5,394 nucleotides of DNA from Campylobacterales bacterium. Its GTDB lineage: Bacteria; Campylobacterota; Campylobacteria; Campylobacterales; Arcobacteraceae. Both the position numbers and the translations under genes were made by a program. Shown here piece by piece: positions 4,325-5,394 of the stretch; position 1 is the stretch's first letter; the number at the start of each line of letters is the position of its first letter. The stretch covers positions 1 to 5,394 of the forward strand of contig JAIELU010000021.1 of assembly GCA_019752775.1 (NCBI GenBank), in the 5' to 3' direction. A model generated the notes under the pieces. The model had not been told where the DNA came from. It was given only the letters and a program-made list of their open reading frames with translations, and made no database searches.

Positions 4325-5394
4325 AAATTTACATATCCGTATCTTCCTGGGTCATTAAATAGTACTCTTTCTGAAGCAACGGTAACATATGAAACATCTT
4401 GATAAGTATTTGTCGAATTATATACTTTATCAAATACATTATCCATCCCAAGGGTTAATCCTATATTTTTATGCAATTGATTTGTATATTTTAAGTTAAA
4501 TAGTGCATAACCAGATAACTCTTGCTCTTTTGCTGAACTATCATAACTATTCCATTTATCAACGGCTATAACTTCTGCTGTATATTTTGATTTATACATT
4601 TCATAATTTAATGCTAAATTTCCTTTTAATGGTGGAATTTCTGCTAAATCTTTGTCTGAATAATCACCATCTTTTTGACCTCTTTGAAATGCAACTCCAT
4701 AATCTAAAGATAAATTATCTGTCATGAAATAGAATCCTGAAATATCTAAACCATATATTTTTGCATCAATATTTTCAAATTTTGTTGTTGTAGGAGTAAC
4801 TGTTGAATTATAAATATAATCTTTTAACACCGAATAGAATAATTTTGGTTTAATATTAAATGTTCCTATAGTTTTATCAAATCCTAAATCAGCTTCATAA
4901 TTTTTTGTATCTTCTAAATTAGAATTACCAGCTGTTGTATTATAAAGTTCTCTAGCATCAGGAACTCTTGAAGATTTTCCAACTCCTGCAAAATATTTCA
5001 TGTTCTCATCTACATTATATATAGCAAAAATATTTGCATTTAATCCAACATATTTTTTATCATCAGTTGCTGCTTTTGTTGTTTCAATATTCGTATAATC
5101 ATATCTAGTTCCGAGCTCTAAATCTAATTTACCAAATGATTTTTCAACTTTTGTAAAAATTGCTTTATTATTTGTATCTGTTGATGGAATACTTGGAGTT
5201 GCAGTATCAACAGCTCTCCAATTTCTAATACTTGTATCTAACCCAACTGTAACAATTGAATCTGCAACATCTATACTATTTTTTATTTTCCCACCCCACA
5301 TAGATGTTTTTAAACGACTTACCATTGGAGCCATTGTCATCATAGAAGTTGCAGATGTTTTTCTATTTCTTAATGTTGTGCTCATTGGATGGTC
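4309..5394 (-). CDS. TonB-dependent outer-membrane receptor, C-terminal beta-barrel part, possibly copper-related; 5' end beyond the window
   Basis: These proteins import metals or metal complexes across the outer membrane using TonB energy. The visible 361 codons are barrel only: alternating amphipathic strands, the conserved segment YFAGVGKSSRVPDARELY (about 4936-4990), then a late strand containing TLGMDNVFDKVYN (about 4410-4448), and a C-terminal YVNLKYSF ending in Phe, the outer-membrane insertion signal. The plug domain and signal peptide of a full ~650-residue receptor lie past the right edge. The frame is open to the edge (residues DHP before the Met at 5385), so that Met is internal, not the start. 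The edge segment has DHPM, then MMTMAPM and a further Met, resembling the HxM copper ligand of OprC/NosA receptors; substrate is therefore possibly copper, at low confidence. It converges on the folD operon and ends in a shared terminator. Its promoter is not visible. Confidence 0.9.
   Translation of the reverse strand, partial: DHPMSTTLRNRKTSATSMMTMAPMVSRLKTSMWGGKIKNSIDVADSIVTVGLDTSIRNWRAVDTATPSIPSTDTNNKAIFTKVEKSFGKLDLELGTRYDYTNIETTKAATDDKKYVGLNANIFAIYNVDENMKYFAGVGKSSRVPDARELYNTTAGNSNLEDTKNYEADLGFDKTIGTFNIKPKLFYSVLKDYIYNSTVTPTTTKFENIDAKIYGLDISGFYFMTDNLSLDYGVAFQRGQKDGDYSDKDLAEIPPLKGNLALNYEMYKSKYTAEVIAVDKWNSYDSSAKEQELSGYALFNLKYTNQLHKNIGLTLGMDNVFDKVYNSTNTYQDVSYVTVASERVLFNDPGRYGYVNLKYSF

Noticed and set aside
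5383..5385. ATG at 5385 as the start of the receptor
   Set aside because: The frame stays open to the window edge, no ribosome binding site precedes it, and the protein from here has no signal peptide or plug domain, so it is an internal Met.
1..5394. CRISPR arrays, tRNA or rRNA genes, insertion sequences, riboswitches, defence or phage genes
   Set aside because: I saw no regularly spaced repeats, cloverleaf-like sequence, transposase motifs or long structured leaders; nearly all bases are explained by housekeeping genes.

Overview
The window looks like chromosomal DNA of a Campylobacterota (epsilonproteobacterial) species, most likely Arcobacter or a close relative. Supporting this are the very AT-rich base composition, A/T-ending codons, TATAAT/TAAAAT-type -10 boxes without a clear -35, an L25 protein whose N-terminus reads like Campylobacter L25, and the gene order folD-lepB-rpiB, which I recall from related genomes. 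The genus is an inference; no rRNA is present.

Layout. At the left, on the minus strand, lie rplY (ribosomal protein L25/Ctc) and the first 48 codons of pth (peptidyl-tRNA hydrolase), which runs off the left edge. A 155-bp divergent intergenic region (692-846) holds a promoter facing each way and a small set of inverted and direct repeats. On the plus strand follows a tightly packed run of five genes, 847-4288: folD (one-carbon folate metabolism), lepB (signal peptidase I), rpiB (ribose-5-phosphate isomerase B), an unlisted-size 33-residue membrane protein, and a 408-residue HD-domain protein related to the YfbR 5'-deoxynucleotidases. Junctions are 0 bp, a 1-bp overlap, 2 bp and 9 bp, so one transcript is likely. 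From the right edge, converging on this operon, comes the 3' part of a TonB-dependent outer-membrane receptor gene (4309-5394). A perfect 28-bp palindrome separates the two and probably terminates both transcripts.

How the genes relate. rplY and pth both serve translation. folD supplies 10-formyl-THF and NADPH for purine and formyl-Met synthesis, rpiB supplies ribose-5-phosphate (hence PRPP), and the HD protein probably acts on deoxynucleoside monophosphates, so much of the operon touches nucleotide precursors. lepB and the small membrane protein are envelope functions.

Most of the window is ordinary housekeeping sequence. The points worth a second look are: the HD protein, which appears to be an internal duplication with a dead N-terminal copy and an intact C-terminal copy; the conserved-looking 33-residue membrane protein with a strong ribosome binding site; the terminator palindrome embedded in the last codons of the receptor; and an HxM plus Met-rich segment in the receptor that hints at copper.
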